Below, one piece after another: positions 14,715-22,885 of a stretch of DNA of 22,967 nt. The stretch's first letter is position 1; every line of letters starts with the position of its first letter. A model generated the notes under the pieces. The model searched no databases, was not told the DNA's origin, and was given only the letters and a program-made list of their open reading frames with translations. The position numbers were made by a program, and so were the translations under genes. The stretch comes from Bacteroidales bacterium UBA1208 (lineage in GTDB: Bacteria > Bacteroidota > Bacteroidia > Bacteroidales > P3), in the NCBI GenBank assembly GCA_002309955.1, contig DBXQ01000068.1:16928-39894 (forward strand), in the 5' to 3' direction.

Positions 14715-16394
14715 TTAGTAAAGGAAACTGCTGCCACCGAGGAATTCGCGCATGATGCTGGTGGGTGGGATGTAGGTGGGCTCAATGGGTTCGATGATGT
14801 CGATGAAGTTGAGCAGCCGTTGGGCTTCGGCGTGTTCGGGGCAGTTCTCGGGAATCTTTTTCAGCTGCGGTGCAGCGTAGAGTTTCAATACGCCCAGCTC
14901 GTAAAGCAGGGCGGAATTGAACATCACGTCGGCCTGTTCTTGGAAGGGGAAGATGTTGATTTCCTCACCACGGCGCACTTCATGCCAGCGATGCAAAGTA
15001 TTGTAGGCATCCCATCCGCGGAAGTTGTTGTCGCGTACTATGCGGCGAAGCATACGGTTCTCGCTGCTGCGGATGCTATTAATGTCGTCGATGGCTATTT
15101 GGGTGAGGGTGGAAACGTATACTTTGAACTTCAGTTCGTTGTCAATCTGAGCGGTGAGTTTGGGGTTGAGTGCGTGTATTCCTTCAACCACAAGGATGCT
15201 GTTGGGACCGAGCTGGATGCTCTTGCCATCGTAGAAGGGGTCTCCTTTGATGAAGTCGAAGGTGGGAATCTCTACGCGCTCACCGTTGAACATGCGTTGC
15301 AGGTGCTCGTTGAGCAGAGGGATGTCGAGGGCATCAATCGACTCAAAGTCGAATTCGCCATTGGGAAGCTTGGGCGTGCGGGCACGGCATACAAAATAAT
15401 CGTCAAGCGATAGTTGATGGACGTCGAATCCCAAAACGCTGAGTTGTACACTGAGGCGGCGGCACGAGGTGGTCTTGCCCGAAGAGGAGGGACCTGCCAG
15501 CAACACCATCTTCACCTGGTCGCGTTTTTCGAAAATCATATTGGCTATTTCGGCATAGCATTTCTCGTGCAGGGCTTCGGAGAGGTGGATGAGTTGTATC
15601 TGGTTGTTGTCGCGGACGATGCGGTTCAGGTCGGTGATGGTGGATACGCGTAGGCGGTCTACCCAGAGATGATGTTGTTTGAAGATGTTGAAAAGCTTGG
15701 GGGTTTCAGGCAGTAGGGGAGGACGGTCAAGATGGTGAGGGTCGGGCATTTGGAGCAGATAGCCTTCGTCGGCATACATGTGGAAATCCCATGATTTGAG
15801 GCATCCTGTAGTTGGAACATGTTTAGAAGTGAGCTTATGCATAGTGCCGTCCAGCACATGCATGGTGATGTATAGTTGTGAGAGGGACTGCAGTAGGTCG
15901 AGGGTTTTGGGCAGGTTGCAGGTCTTGATATGCTCGATGGCATCGGACAACAGCATGGTTCGGTGCTCGAAGGGGAGATCCTGATGCTGCAGTTCTATCA
16001 TGCGTTCGCGCACGGCCTTGGCTACTTCAAAACGGTCTTCGTCGACGTTGGATATAGTGCAGTAGAAACCACCCTGCATTGAGTGCTTTACGGCAAGGTT
16101 CGCCTTGGGGAAGGTGTCGCGCACAGCTTTGTAGAGCATAAAGGTGAGCGAGGTTTGATACATGCGCCAACCGTGGGAGTTGTGTATGTCGAAGAAGTAG
16201 ATGGTTTTGGGGTTGAAGATGCGATATTGCATATGCTCTACTTGGTTGTTGACCAATGCCCCCAATATGGGGTTTTGCAAGGGCATGCGTCCCAGTTCGG
16301 TGTAGTATTCCTGTGCCAGTTCGGCAAGGGTAATGCCTTGACGCACCTGACGGCGTTCGTGGGTGTTCTCTATGACTATCTCGATGGTGTCCAT
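14715..16394 (-). CDS. TGS-domain nucleoside (uridine-kinase-like) kinase
   Basis: This 559-aa cytosolic protein has three parts. Residues 1-65 form a TGS-like domain (ITLAELAQEYY, NPILGALVNNQ). Residues of about 75-220 resemble the second additional domain of threonyl-tRNA synthetase (KHSMQGGFYCTI, FEVAKAVRERM, DAIEHI). Residues of about 290-490 form a P-loop kinase of the phosphoribulokinase/uridine kinase family, with Walker A GPSSSGKTT, SLDDYFV, TFDFIKG and VVEGIHALNP. Proteins of this plan are widespread in Bacteroidetes and Firmicutes and are annotated as nucleoside kinases; the natural substrate is not clear from sequence. It lies 51 bp upstream of the T9SS gene on the same strand, and no -7 box is obvious between them, so co-transcription is possible although the functions look unrelated. 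Confidence 0.87.
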   Translation of the reverse strand: MDTIEIVIENTHERRQVRQGITLAELAQEYYTELGRMPLQNPILGALVNNQVEHMQYRIFNPKTIYFFDIHNSHGWRMYQTSLTFMLYKAVRDTFPKANLAVKHSMQGGFYCTISNVDEDRFEVAKAVRERMIELQHQDLPFEHRTMLLSDAIEHIKTCNLPKTLDLLQSLSQLYITMHVLDGTMHKLTSKHVPTTGCLKSWDFHMYADEGYLLQMPDPHHLDRPPLLPETPKLFNIFKQHHLWVDRLRVSTITDLNRIVRDNNQIQLIHLSEALHEKCYAEIANMIFEKRDQVKMVLLAGPSSSGKTTSCRRLSVQLSVLGFDVHQLSLDDYFVCRARTPKLPNGEFDFESIDALDIPLLNEHLQRMFNGERVEIPTFDFIKGDPFYDGKSIQLGPNSILVVEGIHALNPKLTAQIDNELKFKVYVSTLTQIAIDDINSIRSSENRMLRRIVRDNNFRGWDAYNTLHRWHEVRRGEEINIFPFQEQADVMFNSALLYELGVLKLYAAPQLKKIPENCPEHAEAQRLLNFIDIIEPIEPTYIPPTSIMREFLGGSSFLY

Positions 16395-16447
16395 GTGAAA
16401 AAGAAATTATTTTGTAGTTACAAATAACGTAAATGGATTTTTTTTAG

Positions 16448-16455
16448 TATCTTTG
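16448..16455 (+). promoter_or_regulatory. -7 box for the Sel1-repeat gene
   Basis: TATCTTTG matches TAnnTTTG exactly and lies 25 bp before the start codon at 16481, preceded by a T-tract. No convincing -33 TTG is at the usual distance. It lies in the divergent gap with the nucleoside kinase gene. Confidence 0.55.
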
Positions 16456-16480
16456 CATTGCGAAAATATATATTATAAAG

Positions 16481-19400
16481 ATGAAAAAATACGGTTTCCT
16501 CCTTATTTTTACGGCATTGATGCCGTTGGTTGTCGGTGCCCAAGCCGATAAGAAACTTATTGACAAGGCTCATCAAGGCGACGTTGCCGCGATGGTGCGG
16601 TTAGGTGAATGTTACGAGAATGGTGCCGGGGTACAGCACGACTCCACCCTTGCTTTGCAGTGGTATCGCAAGGCTGCCGACCTCGGCGACGGTGAGGCAT
16701 GGATACGCATCGCCTCTTATCACCTCAAGGGAACACTCCTTCCCAAGGACACTGCACGTGCCTTTGCCATCCGCAAGGAGTGGGCCGACAAAGGTTTGGG
16801 CAATGCTCTTGCCGGACTGGCTTCATACTATGAACTGGGTATCGGCTGCAAAGCCGACACCGCCAAAGCTGTGGAGTTGTATGAAGCGGCTTGCAAAATG
16901 GGTGCCTCCTGGGGCTATTACCAGATGGGTATAAATCACATTTATGGATTGGGTACAATCCAGAAGGACAAGAAAAAGGCACTCTCGTATTTAGAGAAAG
17001 CTTTTAAGATGGGGGACATTGATGCTGCAACACCCATTGCCCACATCTACTACAGGGATGGCGATAAGAAAAAGACTTGGAAATATATCAACGAAGGAAT
17101 GAAATGGTGCGACCCCGATGCTGTAACCCTTGCCGCCGAATGCTATTATTTTGGATTCGGTGTGGATGAGAATGAGGCCAAGGCTCAGCATTTGCTCGAC
17201 TCGTTGATTCAGGAGCATCACTCGCTTCGTTATACGCAGTCCATTGCAGGTCTCTATTACATGTACCCCACCAACAAAGGACTTCGCGACAGCGCCAAAG
17301 CCATGCAGATATGGCAGCAAGGCGACGCTTTCGGCAGCTCTTTCTGCCGTCTCCGCTTGGGACGTTTCTTTTATGAAGAGGAAATGTATCCCGAAGCCAT
17401 GGCTTATTTCCACAAAGTGGCCTCCAGCACATTACCTGGCAACAACCAAGGCGAGGGCTGCTACCTGAAGTCGATTATGCTTTATAACGGTGTCGGATGC
17501 GAGACCAATGTGGATAGTGCCATATACTGGCTCAAGCGTGGTGCCGACCAATACTACAGTGCCGAATGCGCCATGTTCCTTGCCTCCATCTATGAGGGTG
17601 AAGACTACAAAGATATGCCTCAGACCGTAAAATACTATCGCAAAGCTAACGAGTACGGTGACACCACTGCACTGGTGAATCTGGGTCGTCTCTATGCCAG
17701 CAATGGCAACAACGACCGTGCTGCCGAGTGCTTCCAGCAGATGATTGACAACGGCCAGGCCGACGGTTACTACTGGATTGGCATGCTTTACGAGAATGAA
17801 GGGGACGGCAAAACCTGTAACGAATACATGGCCAAGGGCGACAAGAAAGGAAGCAAGATGGCTTCCGAGGTGTTGGGAACGGTCTATGAGTTCGGTATGG
17901 ATGGCAACAAAGTTGATTACAAGAAAGCCGCCAAGTACTATGAGCGTTCAGGTTCCCCCAAATCGCTCTACCGTCTGGGTCTGTTCTATCTCAATGGTCA
18001 GATTGGCAAGCAAAAAGAGGCCGACATCGCCAAAGGAATGGAACTCATTTCGCAGTCTGCCGAGCAAGGCTATATTGATGCTATCTATGCCATGGGCTAT
18101 TGCTATGAAACAGGTCGCAATGTGGATTCGGTCGACCATGTGAAAGCAGTATCCTATTTCAAACAGTTGGCCGACAACGATATTCCCGCTGGCCAGTTCA
18201 AGATGGGCCTCTATTACGAATTGGGTGACGGAGGTATCGAAGCCGATTCGGCCAAGGCTATTGAGTATTACCAGAAAGCTGCCGACCAAGGCCATGGTGA
18301 GGCCATGTGCTATTTGGGCGACTTCTACCGGATTGGACAGTACCTTCCCCTCGACAAAGCCAAAGCCTTTGAACTCTATACCCAAGCCCATGAGTCGGGC
18401 GAGGAAATGGGTACCTACTATGTAGGCCGTTCCTATCTCGAGGGTTGCGGGGTGGAAATTGACACCATTGCCGCCATTCCTTACCTCAAAGCCGCTGCCG
18501 CACAGGGCGTGGGCAATGCTGCATACAAAGTGGCCGACATCTATAACTTTGGTCGTGCCGGCATTCCCGCCGACGGCGACACTGCTCTGGCCTATTATAT
18601 CAGTGGTCATCAGAATGGCTCAGGCGATGCCAGCTATTTTCTGGGTCGTCTGCTCCTCAACGAAAACCGTCTCAGCGATGCATTTGAATACATGTATGCT
18701 GCTGCCCAGCGCGGCAATATCGATGGTATCATCTCCTTTGCCGTCATGTTGCAGCAGGGAGTCGGTGTCGACGAGGCCGATCCAACAACGGCCTACCATA
18801 TCTTCGAGAATGCCGCTCGCAGCACTGGCGACAGCCGTGCCTACTGCCAGTTGGGTATTGCCTGCCTGCAAGGCAATGGCTGCCCTGAAGACGAAGCCCT
18901 TGGCAAAGCCTATCTCGACACCGCTGCCAATCTCGGCAACACCTTGGCCATGTACGACCTTGGCCTTTGTTACTTGAATGGATATGGCTGTGTCGCCGAC
19001 ACTGCCATGGCCATCTCTTGGCTCGAAAAGGCCGCCGACAATGAGCGCGTCGATGCCATCAACACCCTCGGCGATGTCTACGAAGCTCAAGGCGATTTCA
19101 AAAACGCTGTGCTCTATTTCGAAAAAGCCATCGCCATGGGTAGCCTTGAAGGCTACTGCAACATGGGCTATTGCTACGAGCAGGGTCAAGGCGTTGTCCT
19201 CAATTCGCAGAAAGCCTACGAGCATTACCTCTATGCTGCCGAACATGGTTCGGTACGAGGATGCATGTGCGTAGCCGGTTGCTATATCAATGGCATATAT
19301 GTGGAGAAGGACATGGCCAAAGCCCTCGAATGGTACACCAAGGCTGCCGAAGGTGGCAACGTCTTGGCCATGTACTACTGTGCTGTCATGCTCGAGAATG

Positions 19401-19507
19401 GCGATGAGGGAGTCCCCGCCAACAAAAAACAAGCCAAGAAATGGTTTAAAATGGCCGCCGATGCAGGCTACGCCCCTGCAGGCGCAGCCCTAAGCCGCAT
19501 GAAATAA
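16481..19507 (+). CDS. Secreted Sel1-repeat protein (1008 aa)
   Basis: A signal peptide (MKKYGFLLIFTALMPLVVGAQA) is followed by roughly two dozen Sel1-like repeats of about 36 residues that fill the rest of the protein. The pattern is A-x-x-x-L-G-x-x-Y-x-x-G-x-G-V-x-x-D-x-x-K-A-x-x-x-Y-x-K-A-A, as in ECYENGAGVQHDSTLALQWY near the N-terminus and CYINGIYVEKDMAKALEWYT near the C-terminus. Sel1 repeats form TPR-like alpha solenoids that scaffold protein complexes. No enzymatic domain, lipobox or T9SS tail is visible, so a periplasmic scaffold is likely. The choline-kinase-like gene starts 48 bp downstream on the same strand, and no terminator is seen between them. The specific partner is unknown. 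Confidence 0.88.
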   Translation: MKKYGFLLIFTALMPLVVGAQADKKLIDKAHQGDVAAMVRLGECYENGAGVQHDSTLALQWYRKAADLGDGEAWIRIASYHLKGTLLPKDTARAFAIRKEWADKGLGNALAGLASYYELGIGCKADTAKAVELYEAACKMGASWGYYQMGINHIYGLGTIQKDKKKALSYLEKAFKMGDIDAATPIAHIYYRDGDKKKTWKYINEGMKWCDPDAVTLAAECYYFGFGVDENEAKAQHLLDSLIQEHHSLRYTQSIAGLYYMYPTNKGLRDSAKAMQIWQQGDAFGSSFCRLRLGRFFYEEEMYPEAMAYFHKVASSTLPGNNQGEGCYLKSIMLYNGVGCETNVDSAIYWLKRGADQYYSAECAMFLASIYEGEDYKDMPQTVKYYRKANEYGDTTALVNLGRLYASNGNNDRAAECFQQMIDNGQADGYYWIGMLYENEGDGKTCNEYMAKGDKKGSKMASEVLGTVYEFGMDGNKVDYKKAAKYYERSGSPKSLYRLGLFYLNGQIGKQKEADIAKGMELISQSAEQGYIDAIYAMGYCYETGRNVDSVDHVKAVSYFKQLADNDIPAGQFKMGLYYELGDGGIEADSAKAIEYYQKAADQGHGEAMCYLGDFYRIGQYLPLDKAKAFELYTQAHESGEEMGTYYVGRSYLEGCGVEIDTIAAIPYLKAAAAQGVGNAAYKVADIYNFGRAGIPADGDTALAYYISGHQNGSGDASYFLGRLLLNENRLSDAFEYMYAAAQRGNIDGIISFAVMLQQGVGVDEADPTTAYHIFENAARSTGDSRAYCQLGIACLQGNGCPEDEALGKAYLDTAANLGNTLAMYDLGLCYLNGYGCVADTAMAISWLEKAADNERVDAINTLGDVYEAQGDFKNAVLYFEKAIAMGSLEGYCNMGYCYEQGQGVVLNSQKAYEHYLYAAEHGSVRGCMCVAGCYINGIYVEKDMAKALEWYTKAAEGGNVLAMYYCAVMLENGDEGVPANKKQAKKWFKMAADAGYAPAGAALSRMK

Positions 19508-19555
19508 AACCTATCATTTCTATCGTATCTATAAAATCCATCCCCTCTATAAAAA

Positions 19556-20425
19556 ATGAACGTAGAAGAATATATAGTAGCCCGTGTCAATGCCCTGATG
19601 CATACCCAGGACGCCACCATTGTCAAACGTCTCGAAGGCGGAATGAGCAACTACACCTATGTTGTCGAAACCCGTGGCAAACGCTACACCTATCGTGTCC
19701 CCGGTAAATATGCCGAAAAATTTGTCGACCGCGTTGAAGAGTGGGACAATATCCAAGAGGTCAACAAACTCGATTTAAACAATGCCACATCCTATGTGGA
19801 GATTATCTCGGGCGAAAAACTTGCCGAATATGTCGAGGGCACTATCTTGTCCGAGACCGATGTAGAGAGCTACAACGACATGTCGGTAAAAGCCCTCAAG
19901 AAAATCCACAACAGCAATATCCATTTCAAAGACTACAACGCCTTCGGCCGTCTCTCCGACTACGAACGTTACTGTCGCGAAATGGGCTTCACCCATCCCA
20001 AGGAATATGTCGACCTCCGCACCAAACTCGACCAGATGCGTCAATCTTTTGTCGATGTCCCTATGGTACCCTGCCATTGCGACTACCAACCCACAAACCT
20101 TGTCGTCAATGGCGACAAACTCTATGTCCTTGACTGGGAATTCGCAGGCATGAACGACCCTTTCTACGACATCGCATGCTACGGCAATGCCGGTTTCGAC
20201 AAGGCTCTTTCCCTTCTCGAAGCCTATGTCGGCCACAAACCCACTCCCGACGAACTCCGCAGGCTCTATTTCCATCGTGCCTTCCAGTGTCTCCAGTGGT
20301 ACAATGTAGCCATCTACAAAGACCGTGTCGGCCTCAGCAAAGACCTCAACATGGATTTCAACCAAGTGGCCACCTTCTTCTTCAACATGGCTCGCGACCT
20401 CGTAAACCAATACAGCGAATTGTAA
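19556..20425 (+). CDS. Choline/ethanolamine-kinase-like phosphotransferase (LicA-type)
   Basis: This 289-aa cytosolic protein has the APH/choline-kinase fold. The N-terminal lobe has a glycine-rich GGMSNYTYVV loop and a YTYRVPG strand. The catalytic loop is CHCDYQPTNLV (H-x-D-x4-N, about residues 177-187), and the metal-binding motif is LDWEFAGMNDPFYDIACYGN (about 196-215), typical of choline/ethanolamine kinases. These enzymes phosphorylate choline or ethanolamine with ATP; LicA homologues feed phosphorylcholine onto surface glycans. No cytidylyltransferase (LicC-like) or transferase gene is adjacent, so the substrate is unproven. It follows the Sel1 gene and ends at a strong terminator. Confidence 0.85.
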   Translation: MNVEEYIVARVNALMHTQDATIVKRLEGGMSNYTYVVETRGKRYTYRVPGKYAEKFVDRVEEWDNIQEVNKLDLNNATSYVEIISGEKLAEYVEGTILSETDVESYNDMSVKALKKIHNSNIHFKDYNAFGRLSDYERYCREMGFTHPKEYVDLRTKLDQMRQSFVDVPMVPCHCDYQPTNLVVNGDKLYVLDWEFAGMNDPFYDIACYGNAGFDKALSLLEAYVGHKPTPDELRRLYFHRAFQCLQWYNVAIYKDRVGLSKDLNMDFNQVATFFFNMARDLVNQYSEL

Positions 20426-20460
20426 TTGTTCGTTCCCCTTCGAGGGTTGCTACCCAATAC

Positions 20461-20500
20461 AATTGCCTGGCAGTCTGCTTTGACTGTCGGGCAATTTTTT
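20461..20500 (+). terminator. Intrinsic terminator after the kinase gene
   Basis: The arms aattgcctggcagtc (20461-20475) and gactgtcgggcaatt (20482-20496) pair over 15 bp with two G-T wobbles around tgcttt. The second arm runs into a tract of six T's ending at 20500. It closes the Sel1-kinase unit and isolates module B. Confidence 0.88.
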
Positions 20501-20519
20501 ATCCCAAATCTGTCATTAG
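20501..20519 (+). repeat. Dispersed 19-bp motif, copy upstream of module B
   Basis: Reads atcccaaatctgtcattag, 17 of 19 positions matching AACCCAAATCGGTCATTAG. It directly abuts the terminator T-run. A partial echo (tttatcccaaaattg) follows at about 20522-20536. It sits about 290 bp before the module B peptide gene. Confidence 0.5.
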
Positions 20520-20756
20520 AGTTTATCCCAAAATTGAAAAACAAACCCCTTTCTGGGCATCTTTTTTCCACACTTTCTGATTCCCCACTACTCCATACTT
20601 TGTTTTTAAGTGGCCTGGAATAACGATTCGCGAAATTTTTATTAGTCACTGTATTAGAATTGATTATATATATTAATAGAAACTATTCCCACCCAATCTC
20701 GTCTCTGCCTCGCATTAAAACAATCTTGAAAAAATCTTTATTTAATAAAAAAGTTG
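20520..20756. other. AT-rich non-coding stretch upstream of module B
   Basis: No supportable gene is present between the kinase terminator and the module B promoter. Small forward frames here lack recognisable features and overlap the terminator or motif. The stretch is AT-rich, with a tatatatatta tract near 20665-20675. Confidence 0.45.
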
Positions 20757-20766
20757 TATTTTTGCA
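20757..20766 (+). promoter_or_regulatory. Promoter -7 box for module B
   Basis: TATTTTTG at 20757-20764 fits TAnnTTTG and lies below an A/T-rich tract. The -33 element is not clear. The expected leader is only about 40 nt, unlike the 320-nt leader of module A. Confidence 0.55.
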
Positions 20767-20812
20767 GAACAATTTCGAGTGAATTTGAAACAAATATAAT
20801 CAAGAGAATAAT

Positions 20813-21070
20813 ATGGATAAACAACAGAAAAAAACCGTTTATCAACCGCCAAAAATTGTGACAGTCGCCTTCAATGTCGAGATAGGCATGGGGGGGTTCA
20901 GTAATGGTGGAACAACAACACTTGCTTTGCCAATGGAAGATGGCAACTACAGCACGGGCTCCTCATACAACAGTGTAGCCAATAGCGGGAGTGGCTTTTT
21001 CGGCGGTGGCAACACCAGCTCTACCACTTCCGGCACCGAATACGATAACTCATTCGAATGGGGATGGTAA
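20813..21070 (+). CDS. 85-aa YxxP/VExG small protein, module B
   Basis: This 85-residue protein begins MDKQQKKTVYQPP and has no signal peptide or transmembrane segment. Y10, P13, V22, E23 and G25 match the module A peptide at identical positions. From about residue 25 it is dominated by Gly, Ser, Asn and Thr, including FFGGGNTSSTTSG, and ends EYDNSFEWGW, recalling the EYGDEIFS end of the other peptide. It is preceded by its own promoter and followed 29 bp later by a lipoprotein gene of the same architecture as in module A. The conserved head, variable low-complexity middle and acidic/aromatic tail suggest a short protein recognised at both ends. No maturation enzyme or exporter is nearby, and the function is unknown. 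Confidence 0.8.
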   Translation: MDKQQKKTVYQPPKIVTVAFNVEIGMGGFSNGGTTTLALPMEDGNYSTGSSYNSVANSGSGFFGGGNTSSTTSGTEYDNSFEWGW

Positions 21071-21099
21071 ACCCAGGCTATTTCATTCACTTAATTATC

Positions 21100-22824
21100 A
21101 TGAATAAAAAGACAAGAAATATGAATAAATTCTTTTCGCGCATCCTTCTTCTGGGTGCATTGGTTATGATGGTAATGACCACCGGTTGCCAGAAAGACGG
21201 CGTTGTTACCCTGAGAGCTAAGATAAACCATTTCGACCGCCAGGGCAAAGTAATTCTTGGTGGTGACAACCATCGCACCCCCTATTGGCGCAACGGCGAC
21301 AAAATGATAGTCAACAACAACATTATCACCCTGTCGTTCAACGACCCCGATAATGTCCCTGTCGAAGTGCCTACTGCCAGTGCTTATTGGGCAGTCTTCC
21401 CGGCTGGTATTTTCTCTTCAGCCTCCGATGTCGACAACCGTATCAACATCAACCTTCCCAGTCTCCAGCCTTATGTTCTCGATGGTCAGGACCAGTCGTT
21501 GAACGCTCCCATGGCTGCCTATCTCACTTCGGACAATAGCCCCCTCACCTTCTCCAATCTGGGTGCGGTGTTGGCCATCCAGATTGTAAACAACACCCCC
21601 CACTCCACCATCACCGTCGACTCCGTAACAGTTGAGGCCACGGGCATTCCCCTCTGCGGTGCAGGCTACATCAATAACATCGAATCCGATTCTCGCCACG
21701 TTGTCCTTACCTCTACCAGCGAAGATGACAAAAAAGTCGTTCTGGCTGTTGAAAACACCGACCAGACCCTCAACCGTCGCTCGGTCTCCATGAACCTCCC
21801 AGTTGGAGGCTCCGCTAAGACAGTCTATGTCTACGTCCCTGCTTCGCTCTACACCCCCAACCGCTACCGCATCACCGTCCACGCCGTTGCTGGCACCGAG
21901 GATGTCTCCGTCACTCACGAACAGAGCGAGTCCAATCCCAATGCAGGCTCCATCCCTTGCAACAGCTTGGTAGATGTCCGTTTCGAGATGGGCAACGTGC
22001 AGTTCCCCACCGGCGCAGTCCACGGCTACTTCTCGGTAAGCCCTACCCAGCAGGTCTATTTCTCAAATGGCAATCTGCAATACCAACCCTCAACAAGTAC
22101 ATGGCGCTTTGCTGAACACCAGTGGGATGCTGTATGTGGAAATGTGTGTATTGGTACTGTATCTGGAAGTGACAATGCAAGTATAGCAGCAAACTATAGT
22201 GGTTGGATAGACCTATTTGGATGGGGCACCAGTGGCTACACTGATAGTAGAAGGACATTTAATCCTACTGAAACAAACTCATCGTATCAATACTATCCTT
22301 ATACAGTTACTAATATCTCAGGCACAGAATATGACTGGGGATATCATAATTCTATTAGCAACGGGGGCAATCAAGTTCATATGTGGCGGACGTTAACAAG
22401 AGTAGAGTGGGAGTATTTATTAAAACGCAGATATTTTGATAATGATGAAAGTCATTGTGGATTGGGATATAGTTTTAAATCTGTCACAATTAACAATATT
22501 ACGATTGGTAATAATGTAAACATGAAAGGTATTATAGTTTTTCCCGATGGTTATACAGATCAATCAAGTGTTCCTTCAACATTAGCATCGGATGAGATTC
22601 CTGAAGGTTGTTTGTTCCTCCCAGGTGTAGGAGCATACCGAAATGGCACTATGCTTCAATATAATAGTCAGGTGGCAAAAGCTTATTATTGGTCGGGAAC
22701 TCGTAACGAATCTGACAATACAATGGCCTATAGTATGCCACTTCCTGTGCCATCATCCATCAGCTGCAACTCCTTAAAACTTCAATTAGGCTGCGCTGTC
22801 CGATTAGTTAAGGATGTTGAATAG
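21100..22824 (+). CDS. Fimbrillin-like surface lipoprotein with C-terminal display-type domain, module B
   Basis: The ATG at 21100 gives 574 aa; ATG 21121 (MNKFFSRILLLG) is an equally credible start. An ATG at 21058 would overlap the peptide gene and put unsuitable residues before the signal peptide. The lipobox is MTTGC (Cys30 from 21100). Residues of about 35-300 are fimbrillin-like (YWRNGDKMIV, YWAVFPAGIF, FSNLGAVLAIQI, KTVYVYVPASLY). Residues of about 305-574 repeat the domain seen in the lipoprotein at 992: VYFSNGNLQY, TWRFAEHQWD, WIDLFGWGTSG, a TLTRVEWEYLLKRR segment, IVFPDGY, CLFLPGVGAYR, YYWSGT and a final CAVRLV. GC drops from 33/60 (21781-21840) to 18/60 (22261-22320) and 16/60 (22441-22500) within the gene. 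It is predicted to be an outer-surface lipoprotein, with adhesion or pilus association likely; the ligand is unknown. Confidence 0.78.
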   Translation: MNKKTRNMNKFFSRILLLGALVMMVMTTGCQKDGVVTLRAKINHFDRQGKVILGGDNHRTPYWRNGDKMIVNNNIITLSFNDPDNVPVEVPTASAYWAVFPAGIFSSASDVDNRININLPSLQPYVLDGQDQSLNAPMAAYLTSDNSPLTFSNLGAVLAIQIVNNTPHSTITVDSVTVEATGIPLCGAGYINNIESDSRHVVLTSTSEDDKKVVLAVENTDQTLNRRSVSMNLPVGGSAKTVYVYVPASLYTPNRYRITVHAVAGTEDVSVTHEQSESNPNAGSIPCNSLVDVRFEMGNVQFPTGAVHGYFSVSPTQQVYFSNGNLQYQPSTSTWRFAEHQWDAVCGNVCIGTVSGSDNASIAANYSGWIDLFGWGTSGYTDSRRTFNPTETNSSYQYYPYTVTNISGTEYDWGYHNSISNGGNQVHMWRTLTRVEWEYLLKRRYFDNDESHCGLGYSFKSVTINNITIGNNVNMKGIIVFPDGYTDQSSVPSTLASDEIPEGCLFLPGVGAYRNGTMLQYNSQVAKAYYWSGTRNESDNTMAYSMPLPVPSSISCNSLKLQLGCAVRLVKDVE

Positions 22825-22852
22825 ACGGTTTTTCATAATCTTTTTTGAGGAC

Positions 22853-22885
22853 GGGGAGGTGCTTATGCGCCTCCCCCCTTGTTTT
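22853..22885 (+). terminator. Intrinsic terminator after module B
   Basis: The arms ggggaggtgc (22853-22862) and gcgcctcccc (22867-22876) pair over 10 bp with one wobble around ttat, followed by ccttgtttt. It lies 28 bp after the lipoprotein stop. Nothing recognisable follows to the end of the window. Confidence 0.8.

Noticed and set aside
20813..21070. RiPP or bacteriocin precursor
   Set aside because: The GMGG segment resembles a double-glycine site, but the module A peptide lacks it, the leader does not fit the GG-Bacteroidales type, and no peptidase-transporter or modification enzyme is nearby.
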